This document shows positions 55,617-64,000 of a stretch of 64,000 nucleotides of DNA, piece by piece. Numbering within the stretch: the stretch's first letter is position 1; each line of letters opens with the position of its first letter. Position numbers and translations under genes: made by a program. The notes under the pieces were generated by a model. That model saw nothing but the letters and a program-made list of their open reading frames with translations, was not told the DNA's origin and made no database searches. The stretch is from Escherichia coli. GTDB lineage: Bacteria; Pseudomonadota; Gammaproteobacteria; Enterobacterales; Enterobacteriaceae. The stretch covers positions 3,100,001 through 3,164,000 of the forward strand of contig CP089930.1 of NCBI GenBank assembly GCA_021307345.1, read 5' to 3'.

Positions 55617-58600
55617 ATGAAAAAGTTACGCATAGCCGCCTGCATGTTAATGCTGGCGCTGGCAGGGTGCGACAACAACGATAACGCGCCAACAGCGGTT
55701 AAAAAAGATACCCCTTCTGAAGCTGCTAAAGGTACATCTTCGGAAAACGCGAGTTCTGCAAAACTCTCTGCACCGGAGAGGCAAAAGCTGGCACAACAGA
55801 GTGCCGGTAAGACACTGACATTGCTTGATCTCTCTGAGGTTCAACTCGATGGTGCAGCCACGCTGGTGCTGACTTTCTCTATCCCCCTCGACCCGGATCA
55901 GGATTTCTCGCGTGTTGTTCATGTCGTCGATAAAAAGAGCGGTAAAGTGGATGGTGCCTGGGAGCTGTCAGATAATCTTAAAGAGCTGCGTTTACGCCAC
56001 CTCGAACCTAAACGTGATTTGATCGTGACTATTGGGCAGGAAATGAAGGCGCTCAATAACGCAACCTTCAGTAAAGATTACGAAAAAACGATCACCACCC
56101 GCGATATTCAACCCAGCGTCGGTTTTGCCAGCCGTGGTTCACTGCTGCCTGGAAAAGTCGTTGAAGGGCTGCCGGTAATGGCGCTCAACGTTAACAATGT
56201 CGATGTTAACTTCTTCCGTGTTAAACCCGAATCTCTGCCAGCATTCATTAGCCAATGGGAATACCGCAATTCGCTGGCGAACTGGCAGTCAGACAAACTC
56301 CTGCAGATGGTGGATCTTGTTTACACCGGACGTTTTGATCTCAATCCTGCGCGTAATACCCGTGAAAAATTATTGCTGCCGCTGGGCGATATCAAACCGC
56401 TTCAGCAGGCGGGCGTGTATCTTGCTGTGATGAATCAGGCTGGACGTTACGATTACAGTAATCCCGCGACGCTGTTTACGTTAAGTGATATCGGCATTTC
56501 AGCTCACCGTTATCACAATCGTCTGGATATCTTTACCCAAAGCCTGGAAAACGGCGCGGCTCAGCAAGGAATTGAAGTTTCGTTATTAAATGAGAAAGGG
56601 CAGATTCTGACTCAGGCGACCAGTGATGCACAGGGTCATGTACAGCTGGAAAACGATAAAAACGCGGCATTACTGCTGGCACGTAAAGATGGTCAGACAA
56701 CGCTGCTCGATTTAAAACTTCCGGCGCTGGACTTAGCGGAATTTAACATTGCAGGTGCACCGGGTTATAGCAAACAGTTCTTTATGTTTGGTCCGCGCGA
56801 TCTTTATCGCCCGGGTGAAACAGTAATCCTCAATGGATTACTGCGTGATGCAGACGGTAAAACATTGCCCGATCAACCCATCAAGTTAGACGTGATTAAA
56901 CCCGACGGGCAGGTACTGCGTAGTGTCGTTAGTCAGCCGGAGAATGGCCTCTATCGCTTTAACTGGCAACTGGATAGCAGTGCGGCAACCGGCATGTGGC
57001 ATATTCGCGCTAACACTGGCGATAACCAGTATCGGATGTGGGATTTCCACGTCGAAGATTTTATGCCAGAGCGCATGGCGTTGAATCTGACTGGCGAGAA
57101 AACCCCGTTAGCGCCGAAAGATGAAGTGAAATTCTCCGTAGTGGGTTACTACCTTTATGGTGCGCCCGCGAACGGCAACACATTACAAGGGCAGCTTTTC
57201 CTGCGCCCTCTGCGTGAAGCGGTTTCTGCATTACCCGGCTTCGAATTTGGCGATATCGCTGCCGAAAACCTTTCCCGCACGCTGGATGAAGTTCAGTTGA
57301 CGCTGGATGATAAAGGGCGCGGCGAAGTATCTACAGAAAGCCAGTGGAAGGAAACGCATTCCCCATTGCAGGTTATTCTCCAGGGGAGTTTGCTGGAATC
57401 GGGTGGTCGCCCGGTGACGCGCCGTGCTGAACAGGCTATTTGGCCTGCCGATGCATTGCCGGGGATCCGCCCGCAGTTCGCCTCGAAATCGGTTTACAAT
57501 TACCGTACTGACACGACTGTAAAACAACCCATTGTTGATGAAGGCAGCAACGCCGCTTTTGATATCGTTTATAGCGATGCGCAGGGCGTGAAAAAAGCCG
57601 TGTCGGGCTTGCAGGTGCGTCTGATTCGCGAACGCCGTGATTACTTCTGGAACTGGTCAGAAGATGAAGGCTGGCAGTCTCAGTTTGATCAAAAAGATCT
57701 GATCGAAAATGAACAAACGCTGGATCTTCAGGCGGATGAAACCGGTAAGGTCAGTTTTCCGGTAGAGTGGGGCGCTTATCGTCTGGAAGTCAAAGCGCCG
57801 AATGAAGCGGTCAGTAGTGTGCGTTTCTGGGCTGGCTATAGCTGGCAGGACAACAGCGACGGTGGCGGTGCGGTGCGTCCAGATCGCGTCACGATGAAAC
57901 TGGATAAAGCCAGTTATCGCCCTGGCGATACCATTAAGTTGCATATTGCCGCGCCAACGGCGGGTAAAGGCTACGCGATGGTTGAGTCCAGTGAAGGGCC
58001 GCTGTGGTGGCAAGAGATTGATGTTCCGGCTCAAGGGCTGGATCTGACGATTCCGGTCGATAAAACCTGGAATCGTCATGATCTTTATTTGAGTACGCTG
58101 GTGGTGCGTCCAGGCGATAAATCTCGCTCCGCGACGCCAAAACGTGCGGTTGGTGTGTTGCATTTGCCGCTTGGCGATGAAAACCGTCGTCTTGATCTGG
58201 CGCTGGAAACACCGGCAAAAATGCGCCCCAATCAGCCATTAACTGTGAAAATCAAAGCCAGCAATAAAAATGGTGAGATGCCAAAACAGGTGAATGTGCT
58301 GGTGTCTGCCGTTGATAGCGGTGTGTTGAATATTACTGATTACGTTACGCCAGATCCGTGGCAGGGGTTCTTCGGTCAGAAACGCTATGGCGCAGACATA
58401 TACGATATTTACGGTCAGGTCATTGAAGGACAGGGACGCCTGGCAGCACTGCGTTTTGGTGGCGATGGCGATGAACTGAAACGTGGTGGTAAGCCACCGG
58501 TCAATCACGTCAATATTGTCGCGCAACAGGCACAGCCGGTAACGCTCAACGAACAGGGCGAAGGTACGGTTACACTGCCGATTGGCGATTTTAACGGTGA

Positions 58601-60575
58601 ATTGCGCGTCATGGCGCAAGCCTGGACGGCAGATGACTTCGGCAGCAACGAAAGCAAAGTGATTGTTGCTGCACCGGTGATAGCCGAACTGAACATGCCG
58701 CGCTTTATGGCGAGTGGCGACACTTCGCGTCTGACGCTGGATATCACTAATCTTACTGATAAACCGCAAAAACTGAACGTTGCCCTGACCGCCAGCGGCT
58801 TGGTTGAACTGGTAAGCGATTCACCCGCACCAGTTGAATTAGCGCCAGGCGTGCGAACCACGCTGTTTATCCCGGTGCGAGCATTGCCGGGTTATGGCGA
58901 TGGTGAAATTCAGGCGACTATCAGTGGCCTTAATTTGCCAGGAGAAACCGTTGCCGATCAGCATAAGCAGTGGAAAATTGGCGTCCGTCCGGCATTCCCG
59001 GCACAAACAGTCAATTATGGTACGGTGTTGCAGCCTGGTGAAACATGGGCGATTCCGGCTGGCGGACTGCAAAACTTCTCGCCTGTTACGCTGGAAGGGC
59101 AATTGTTGTTGAGCGGCAAGCCACCGCTGAACATTGCACGTTATATCAAAGAGTTAAAAGCATATCCGTACGGCTGTCTGGAGCAAACCACCAGCGGCCT
59201 GTTCCCGTCGCTCTATACCAATGCAGCCCAGCTACAGGCGTTGGGCATCAAAGGCGACAGTGATGATAAACGCCGTGCGGCAGTTGATATTGGCATTTCC
59301 CGCTTGCTGCAAATGCAACGCGATAATGGCGGTTTTGCGCTATGGGATAAATACAGCGACGAAGAGTACTGGCTGACGGCTTATGTGATGGATTTCCTGG
59401 TTCGCGCAGGTGAGCAGGGTTACAGCGTGCCGACAGAAGCCATTAACCAAGGGAATGAGCGTCTGCTGCGCTATTTACAAGATCCGGGCATGATGTCGAT
59501 CCCGTACGCCGATAATCTCAAAGCCAGTAAATTCGCCGTACAGTCTTACGCTGCGCTGGTACTGGCTCGTCAGCAAAAGGCTCCGCTGGGTGCGCTGCGT
59601 GAAATCTGGGAGCATCGTGCAGATGCCGCTTCTGGTTTACCGCTGCTGCAACTTGGCGTTGCGCTGAAAACCATGGGTGATGCGACGCGTGGTGAAGAAG
59701 CGATTGCGCTGGCGCTGAAAACGCCGCGTAATGATGAGCGGAAATGGCTGGGCGATTACGGTAGCCCACTGCGCGACAACGCGTTAATGCTCTCCTTGCT
59801 GGAAGAAAATAAACTGCTACCAGATGAGCAGTACACTTTGCTGAACACGCTTTCGCAGCAGGCGTTTGGTGAACGCTGGCTATCGACGCAGGAAAGTAAC
59901 TCGTTGTTCCTGGCTGCCCGTACGATTCAGGATTTACCGGGTAAATGGCAGGCGCAAACCTCTTTCTCATCTGAGCCGCTGACAGGCGAGAAAGCGCAAA
60001 ACAGCAATCTGAATAGCGATCAACTTGCAACTTTGCAGGTAACTAACAGTGGCTCCCAGCCGTTATGGCTGCGTGTGGATGCCAGCGGTTATCCGCAATC
60101 CGCACCTTTACCGGCGAACAATGTGCTGCAAATCGAGCGTCATATTCTTGGTACTGACGGTAAGAGCAAATCGCTGGACTCGTTACGTAGCGGTGATTTG
60201 GTACTGGTCTGGTTGCAGGTAAAAGCCAGTAACAGCGTGCCAGATGCGCTGGTGGTTGATTTGCTGCCAGCGGGTCTGGAGCTGGAAAACCAGAACCTGG
60301 CTAACGGCAACGCCAGTCTGGAGCAAAGTGGTAGCGAAGTGCAAAACCTGCTTAATCAAATGCAGCAGGCGAGCATTAAGCACATTGAGTTTCGTGATGA
60401 TCGCTTTGTGGCGGCGGTTGCCGTTGATGAATACCAGCCGGTTACGCTGGTATATCTGGCGCGGGCGGTGACGCCGGGAACGTATCAGGTGCCGCAGCCG
60501 ATGGTGGAATCGATGTATGTTCCTCAATGGCGGGCGACCGGCGCGGCTGAAGATCTGTTGATTGTCAGACCGTAA
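55617..60575 (+). CDS. yfhM: Alpha-2-macroglobulin-like lipoprotein YfhM
   Basis: Bacterial alpha-2-macroglobulin of 1652 residues. The lipobox LALAGC gives a lipidated N-terminus (about Cys18). After MG and bait-like regions (about 60-1150) comes the thioester motif YGCLEQ (about residues 1186-1191) and the thioester-containing helical domain. Such proteins trap external proteases in the periplasm. I recall the K-12 protein as one residue longer near residue 1378. It directly abuts pbpC (TAA then ATG with no gap), and the pair is a conserved defence/repair unit with PBP1C. Confidence 0.95.
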   Translation: MKKLRIAACMLMLALAGCDNNDNAPTAVKKDTPSEAAKGTSSENASSAKLSAPERQKLAQQSAGKTLTLLDLSEVQLDGAATLVLTFSIPLDPDQDFSRVVHVVDKKSGKVDGAWELSDNLKELRLRHLEPKRDLIVTIGQEMKALNNATFSKDYEKTITTRDIQPSVGFASRGSLLPGKVVEGLPVMALNVNNVDVNFFRVKPESLPAFISQWEYRNSLANWQSDKLLQMVDLVYTGRFDLNPARNTREKLLLPLGDIKPLQQAGVYLAVMNQAGRYDYSNPATLFTLSDIGISAHRYHNRLDIFTQSLENGAAQQGIEVSLLNEKGQILTQATSDAQGHVQLENDKNAALLLARKDGQTTLLDLKLPALDLAEFNIAGAPGYSKQFFMFGPRDLYRPGETVILNGLLRDADGKTLPDQPIKLDVIKPDGQVLRSVVSQPENGLYRFNWQLDSSAATGMWHIRANTGDNQYRMWDFHVEDFMPERMALNLTGEKTPLAPKDEVKFSVVGYYLYGAPANGNTLQGQLFLRPLREAVSALPGFEFGDIAAENLSRTLDEVQLTLDDKGRGEVSTESQWKETHSPLQVILQGSLLESGGRPVTRRAEQAIWPADALPGIRPQFASKSVYNYRTDTTVKQPIVDEGSNAAFDIVYSDAQGVKKAVSGLQVRLIRERRDYFWNWSEDEGWQSQFDQKDLIENEQTLDLQADETGKVSFPVEWGAYRLEVKAPNEAVSSVRFWAGYSWQDNSDGGGAVRPDRVTMKLDKASYRPGDTIKLHIAAPTAGKGYAMVESSEGPLWWQEIDVPAQGLDLTIPVDKTWNRHDLYLSTLVVRPGDKSRSATPKRAVGVLHLPLGDENRRLDLALETPAKMRPNQPLTVKIKASNKNGEMPKQVNVLVSAVDSGVLNITDYVTPDPWQGFFGQKRYGADIYDIYGQVIEGQGRLAALRFGGDGDELKRGGKPPVNHVNIVAQQAQPVTLNEQGEGTVTLPIGDFNGELRVMAQAWTADDFGSNESKVIVAAPVIAELNMPRFMASGDTSRLTLDITNLTDKPQKLNVALTASGLVELVSDSPAPVELAPGVRTTLFIPVRALPGYGDGEIQATISGLNLPGETVADQHKQWKIGVRPAFPAQTVNYGTVLQPGETWAIPAGGLQNFSPVTLEGQLLLSGKPPLNIARYIKELKAYPYGCLEQTTSGLFPSLYTNAAQLQALGIKGDSDDKRRAAVDIGISRLLQMQRDNGGFALWDKYSDEEYWLTAYVMDFLVRAGEQGYSVPTEAINQGNERLLRYLQDPGMMSIPYADNLKASKFAVQSYAALVLARQQKAPLGALREIWEHRADAASGLPLLQLGVALKTMGDATRGEEAIALALKTPRNDERKWLGDYGSPLRDNALMLSLLEENKLLPDEQYTLLNTLSQQAFGERWLSTQESNSLFLAARTIQDLPGKWQAQTSFSSEPLTGEKAQNSNLNSDQLATLQVTNSGSQPLWLRVDASGYPQSAPLPANNVLQIERHILGTDGKSKSLDSLRSGDLVLVWLQVKASNSVPDALVVDLLPAGLELENQNLANGNASLEQSGSEVQNLLNQMQQASIKHIEFRDDRFVAAVAVDEYQPVTLVYLARAVTPGTYQVPQPMVESMYVPQWRATGAAEDLLIVRP

Positions 60576-62888
60576 ATGCCTCGTCTGTTAAGTAAACGCG
60601 GCTGCTGGATAACGCTGGCAGCCGCGCCCTTTATTATCATTCTGGCGGCGTGGGGAGCAGATAAACTCTGGCCTCTGCCGCTGCATGAAGTCAATCCCGC
60701 ACGTGTGGTCGTGGCGCAGGATGGTACGCCGCTCTGGCGTTTCGCCGATGCTGACGGTATCTGGCGTTATCCCGTGACTATCGAAGATGTTTCTCCGCGT
60801 TATCTTGAAGCACTGATCAATTACGAAGATCGCTGGTTCTGGAAGCATCCAGGCGTAAACCCGTTCTCGGTGGCGCGCGCTGCCTGGCAGGATCTGACTT
60901 CTGGTCGAGTTATCTCCGGCGGGAGCACGCTCACTATGCAGGTTGCTCGTCTGCTTGATCCTCACCCCAAAACGTTTGGCGGTAAAATTCGCCAGCTCTG
61001 GCGCGCGTTTCAACTGGAGTGGCATCTGTCTAAACGTGACATTCTGACCCTGTATCTTAACCGCGCTCCGTTTGGCGGTACGTTGCAGGGGATAGGTGCG
61101 GCAAGCTGGGCTTACCTCGGAAAAGCGCCTGCGAATTTAAGCTATTCCGAGGCGGCGATGCTGGCTGTTTTGCCGCAAGCGCCCAGCCGTCTTCGCCCGG
61201 ATCGCTGGCCGGAACGTGCCGAAGCCGCGCGTAATAAAGTGCTCGAACGGATGGCTGCGCAAGGTGTGTGGTCCCGTGAGCAGGTAAAAGAGTCAAGGGA
61301 AGAACCCATCTGGCTGGCACCCCGACAAATGCCGCAACTGGCACCGCTGTTTTCGCGCATGATGCTCGGTAAAAGCAAAAGCGACAAAATCGTTACTACG
61401 CTGGATGCCGGTCTTCAGAGGAGTCTGGAAGAACTGGCACAAAACTGGAAAGGACGATTGCCGCCGCGCAGCTCGCTGGCGATGATCGTGGTTGATCATA
61501 CTGATATGCGCGTTCGCGGTTGGGTGGGATCGGTCGATCTCAATGATGATTCACGCTTTGGCCATGTCGATATGGTTAGTGCGATCCGATCGCCAGGATC
61601 GGTGCTCAAACCGTTTGTTTATGGTCTGGCGCTGGATGAGGGATTGCTCCATCCGGCATCGCTGTTGCAAGACGTTCCCCGACGCACCGGTGATTACCGA
61701 CCTGGTAATTTTGACAGCGGTTTTCATGGCCCAATCAGCATGAGTGAGGCGCTGGTACGCTCGCTGAACTTACCTGCCGTGCAGGTGCTGGAAGCCTATG
61801 GCCCGAAACGGTTTGCGGCAAAATTACGCAATGTTGGATTGCCGTTGTACCTGCCCAACGGTGCTGCGCCGAACCTTTCGCTGATCCTCGGCGGCGCAGG
61901 TGCAAAACTGGAAGATATAGCGGCAGCGTATACCGCGTTTGCTCGCCACGGCAAGGCAGGCAAATTGCGCTTACAGCCTGACGATCCCCTGCTTGAACGC
62001 CCCTTAATGTCGCCGGGCGCCGCGTGGATCATTCGCCGGATCATGGCTGATGAAGCGCAGCCCCTGCCGGACGGCGCCTTGCCGCGCGTTGTACCACTGG
62101 CGTGGAAAACAGGAACCAGTTATGGATATCGCGATGCATGGGCGATAGGTGTAAATGCTCGCTATGTGATAGGAATATGGACTGGCAGGCCGGATGGCAC
62201 GCCCGTTGTCGGTCAGTTTGGTTTTGCCAGCGCCGTACCGTTGATGAATCAGGTCAATAATATCTTACTGTCACGCAGTGCAAATCTGCCGGAAGATCCG
62301 CGCCCGAACTCCGTCACTCGTGGTGTTATCTGTTGGCCAGGTGGGCAGTCTTTGCCCGTGGGTGACAGTAATTGCCGTCGTCGTCTGGCAACCTGGTTAT
62401 TGGATGGAAGCCAGCCGCCAACCCTGTTACTGCCAGAGCAAGAAGGGATTAATGGCATCCGCTTTCCCATCTGGCTGGATGAAAATGGCAAACGCGTCGC
62501 CGCCGATTGCCCACAGGCGCGACAAGAAATGATGAATGTCTGGCCACTACCGCTGGAACCCTGGCTGCCCGCATCGGAACGCCGTGCCGCACGCTTGCCA
62601 GCGGTCTCGACAATTTGCCCACCGTATGGTCACGACGCCCAACTCCCGCTGCAACTGACTGGCATCCGTGATGGCGCCATTATCAAGCGTTTACCTGGTG
62701 CGGCGGAAGCGACTTTGCCGGTGCAATCCAGCGGTGGTGCCGGAGAACGCTGGTGGTTTCTGAATGGCGAACCGTTAGCTGAACGTGGGCGCAGTGTGAC
62801 TCTGCATTTAACGGAAAAAGGCGATTATCAATTGCTGGTAATGGATGAAGTGGGGCAGGTAGCGACAGTGAGATTTGTTATGCAATAG
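60576..62888 (+). CDS. pbpC: Penicillin-binding protein 1C
   Basis: Bifunctional class A PBP of 770 residues. An N-terminal membrane helix (about 10-28) precedes the glycosyltransferase domain (about 55-225) with EDRWFWKHPGVNPFSVARA and GGSTLTMQVARLL. The transpeptidase domain (about 290-560) has the active serine in SPGSVLKPF, then SLN, and the KTG box WKTGTSYGYRD. A C-terminal domain specific to PBP1C follows (about 690-770). It is coupled to yfhM. Role in cell-wall repair is inferred; it is not essential. Confidence 0.96.
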   Translation: MPRLLSKRGCWITLAAAPFIIILAAWGADKLWPLPLHEVNPARVVVAQDGTPLWRFADADGIWRYPVTIEDVSPRYLEALINYEDRWFWKHPGVNPFSVARAAWQDLTSGRVISGGSTLTMQVARLLDPHPKTFGGKIRQLWRAFQLEWHLSKRDILTLYLNRAPFGGTLQGIGAASWAYLGKAPANLSYSEAAMLAVLPQAPSRLRPDRWPERAEAARNKVLERMAAQGVWSREQVKESREEPIWLAPRQMPQLAPLFSRMMLGKSKSDKIVTTLDAGLQRSLEELAQNWKGRLPPRSSLAMIVVDHTDMRVRGWVGSVDLNDDSRFGHVDMVSAIRSPGSVLKPFVYGLALDEGLLHPASLLQDVPRRTGDYRPGNFDSGFHGPISMSEALVRSLNLPAVQVLEAYGPKRFAAKLRNVGLPLYLPNGAAPNLSLILGGAGAKLEDIAAAYTAFARHGKAGKLRLQPDDPLLERPLMSPGAAWIIRRIMADEAQPLPDGALPRVVPLAWKTGTSYGYRDAWAIGVNARYVIGIWTGRPDGTPVVGQFGFASAVPLMNQVNNILLSRSANLPEDPRPNSVTRGVICWPGGQSLPVGDSNCRRRLATWLLDGSQPPTLLLPEQEGINGIRFPIWLDENGKRVAADCPQARQEMMNVWPLPLEPWLPASERRAARLPAVSTICPPYGHDAQLPLQLTGIRDGAIIKRLPGAAEATLPVQSSGGAGERWWFLNGEPLAERGRSVTLHLTEKGDYQLLVMDEVGQVATVRFVMQ

Positions 62889-62951
62889 TCTGTTTCCACC
62901 ATGTTTGTTGCTTAAACTAGGTTTATTTTAAAAAAATGTTACCTTCGTCAA

Positions 62952-62980
62952 TGGTCAACGGCTCTGTTGCTCATTATAAT
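62952..62980 (+). promoter_or_regulatory. ndk promoter
   Basis: TGGTCA at 62952-62957, a 17-base spacer, and a consensus TATAAT at 62975-62980. It would start transcription near 62987, about 50 bases before the ndk ATG. Confidence 0.65.
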
Positions 62981-63036
62981 CCGCGCCATCTCGTACGCTG
63001 GTACAGACAACAACAGAATAATTTACAGAGGTAAAA

Positions 63037-63468
63037 ATGGCTATTGAACGTACTTTTTCCATCATCAAACCGAACGCGGTAGCAAAAAACGTCATTGGTA
63101 ATATCTTTGCGCGCTTTGAAGCTGCAGGGTTCAAAATTGTCGGCACCAAAATGCTGCACCTGACCGTTGAACAGGCTCGTGGCTTTTATGCTGAACACGA
63201 TGGGAAACCGTTCTTTGATGGTCTGGTTGAGTTCATGACCTCTGGTCCGATCGTCGTTTCCGTGCTGGAAGGTGAAAACGCCGTTCAGCGTCACCGCGAT
63301 CTGCTGGGCGCGACCAACCCGGCGAACGCTCTGGCGGGAACTCTGCGCGCAGACTACGCTGACAGCCTGACCGAAAACGGCACACATGGCTCTGATTCCG
63401 TAGAATCTGCCGCTCGCGAAATCGCCTACTTCTTCGGTGAAGGCGAAGTGTGCCCGCGCACTCGTTAA
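63037..63468 (+). CDS. ndk: Nucleoside diphosphate kinase
   Basis: Equilibrates nucleoside di- and triphosphates. It has 143 residues, full length. The phosphohistidine motif is NGTHGSDS (about His117). It has strong SD (AGAGG) and the codon use of a highly expressed gene. A long terminator hairpin lies at 63529-63570, before rlmN. Confidence 0.98.
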
Positions 63469-63528
63469 TAATTTCGTAAATGCCGCGTGCAAACGTGGCA
63501 TCCGTGCGCCAGAATTTGTACAATGCAG

Positions 63529-63570
63529 CGCCCCCGGACGAGCAGCCGCTCACCGGGGCGTTTCTTTTTT
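63529..63570 (+). terminator. Terminator between ndk and rlmN
   Basis: CGCCCCCGG / CCGGGGCG (63529-63537 and 63553-63560) with a 15-base loop region is followed by TTTCTTTTTT. A rho-independent terminator of ndk is likely, about 60 bases after its stop. Confidence 0.8.
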
Positions 63571-63617
63571 CAACCCTCCAGGGGCCATAACGTGTAATAA
63601 CGAGGCCGGAATAGCAT

Positions 63618-64000
63618 ATGTCTGAACAATTAGTCACACCTGAAAACGTCACCACGAAAGATGGAAAAATCAACCTGCTGGATCTCAACCGTCAGCAGAT
63701 GCGGGAGTTTTTTAAAGATTTAGGTGAAAAACCCTTCCGCGCCGATCAGGTGATGAAGTGGATGTATCACTATTGCTGCGACAACTTTGATGAGATGACC
63801 GACATCAACAAAGTGTTGCGTGGCAAACTGAAAGAGGTGGCGGAAATCCGCGCACCGGAAGTGGTTGAAGAACAGCGTTCATCTGACGGCACCATTAAAT
63901 GGGCGATCGCCGTTGGCGATCAGCGCGTCGAAACGGTGTATATCCCGGAAGACGACCGTGCCACGCTCTGCGTCTCTTCGCAGGTGGGGTGTGCGCTGGA
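63618..64000 (+). CDS. rlmN: Dual-specificity 23S rRNA/tRNA adenine C2-methyltransferase RlmN (N-terminal part)
   Basis: Radical-SAM enzyme that methylates A2503 of 23S rRNA and A37 of tRNA. Only 127 codons plus two bases are in the window; the frame from ATG 63618 remains open at the edge. The N-terminal accessory domain includes [19 protein letters not shown] and [14 protein letters not shown]. The last residues visible are SSQVGCALE, the start of the radical-SAM domain just before the CxxxCxxC motif. Confidence 0.95.

Overview
The window is about 64 kb of enterobacterial chromosome, almost certainly from an Escherichia. Gene order matches the E. coli K-12 srmB-rlmN interval, read in the opposite direction to the K-12 map. 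Several proteins (PurL, CsiE, QseG, YfhM) appear to differ from the K-12 versions as I remember them by more than is usual within E. coli. A divergent phylogroup, a cryptic clade or a sister Escherichia species is therefore plausible, but I could not run an alignment. There are no tRNA or rRNA genes, insertion sequences, prophage genes or CRISPR arrays.

Layout. (1) 1-3.3 kb: the 5' part of srmB (minus), trmN6 and nadB, with a NadR operator. (2) 3.5-13.1 kb: the sigma-E operon rseD-rpoE-rseA-rseB-rseC, then lepA-lepB-rnc-era-recO-pdxJ-acpS, covering envelope stress, translation GTPases, signal peptidase, RNase III, repair, vitamin B6 and ACP activation. (3) 13.1-18 kb: the ohsC/shoB type I toxin-antitoxin pair, yfhL, an RpiR-family regulator, pgpC, tadA and mltF. 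(4) 18-26.8 kb: purL, the sRNA gene glmY with a sigma-54 promoter and three GlrR sites, glrK-qseG-glrR, and glnB. (5) 26.7-29.6 kb: hmp and glyA, with NsrR and PurR operators. (6) 29.6-40.3 kb: the yph cluster. It holds a ROK regulator, a large mutarotase-like/TPR protein, a complete sugar ABC importer, a zinc dehydrogenase, an aldose epimerase and a DoxX membrane protein. Its substrate is unknown. (7) 40.5-45.8 kb: hcaT, csiE, yfhR, suhB and trmJ. The hcaREFCBD genes that lie between yphA and hcaT in K-12 are absent. (8) 46-53.2 kb: the Isc iron-sulfur operon iscR-iscS-iscU-iscA-hscB-hscA-fdx-iscX, then pepB. (9) 53.3-64 kb: sseB, the ryfA sRNA/PAIR region, sseA, yfhM (alpha-2-macroglobulin), pbpC, ndk and the 5' part of rlmN.

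How it works together. Much of the window is core housekeeping with dense regulatory RNA and operator sites: the rseD leader, the RNase III hairpin before rnc, shoB/ohsC, glmY, the suhB boxA, tandem IscR boxes and ryfA. The most interesting accessory points are the uncharacterised yph sugar system, the orphaned hcaT transporter, the second RyfA-like half with a 41-codon ORF inside ryfA, and two related copies of a dispersed intergenic repeat.
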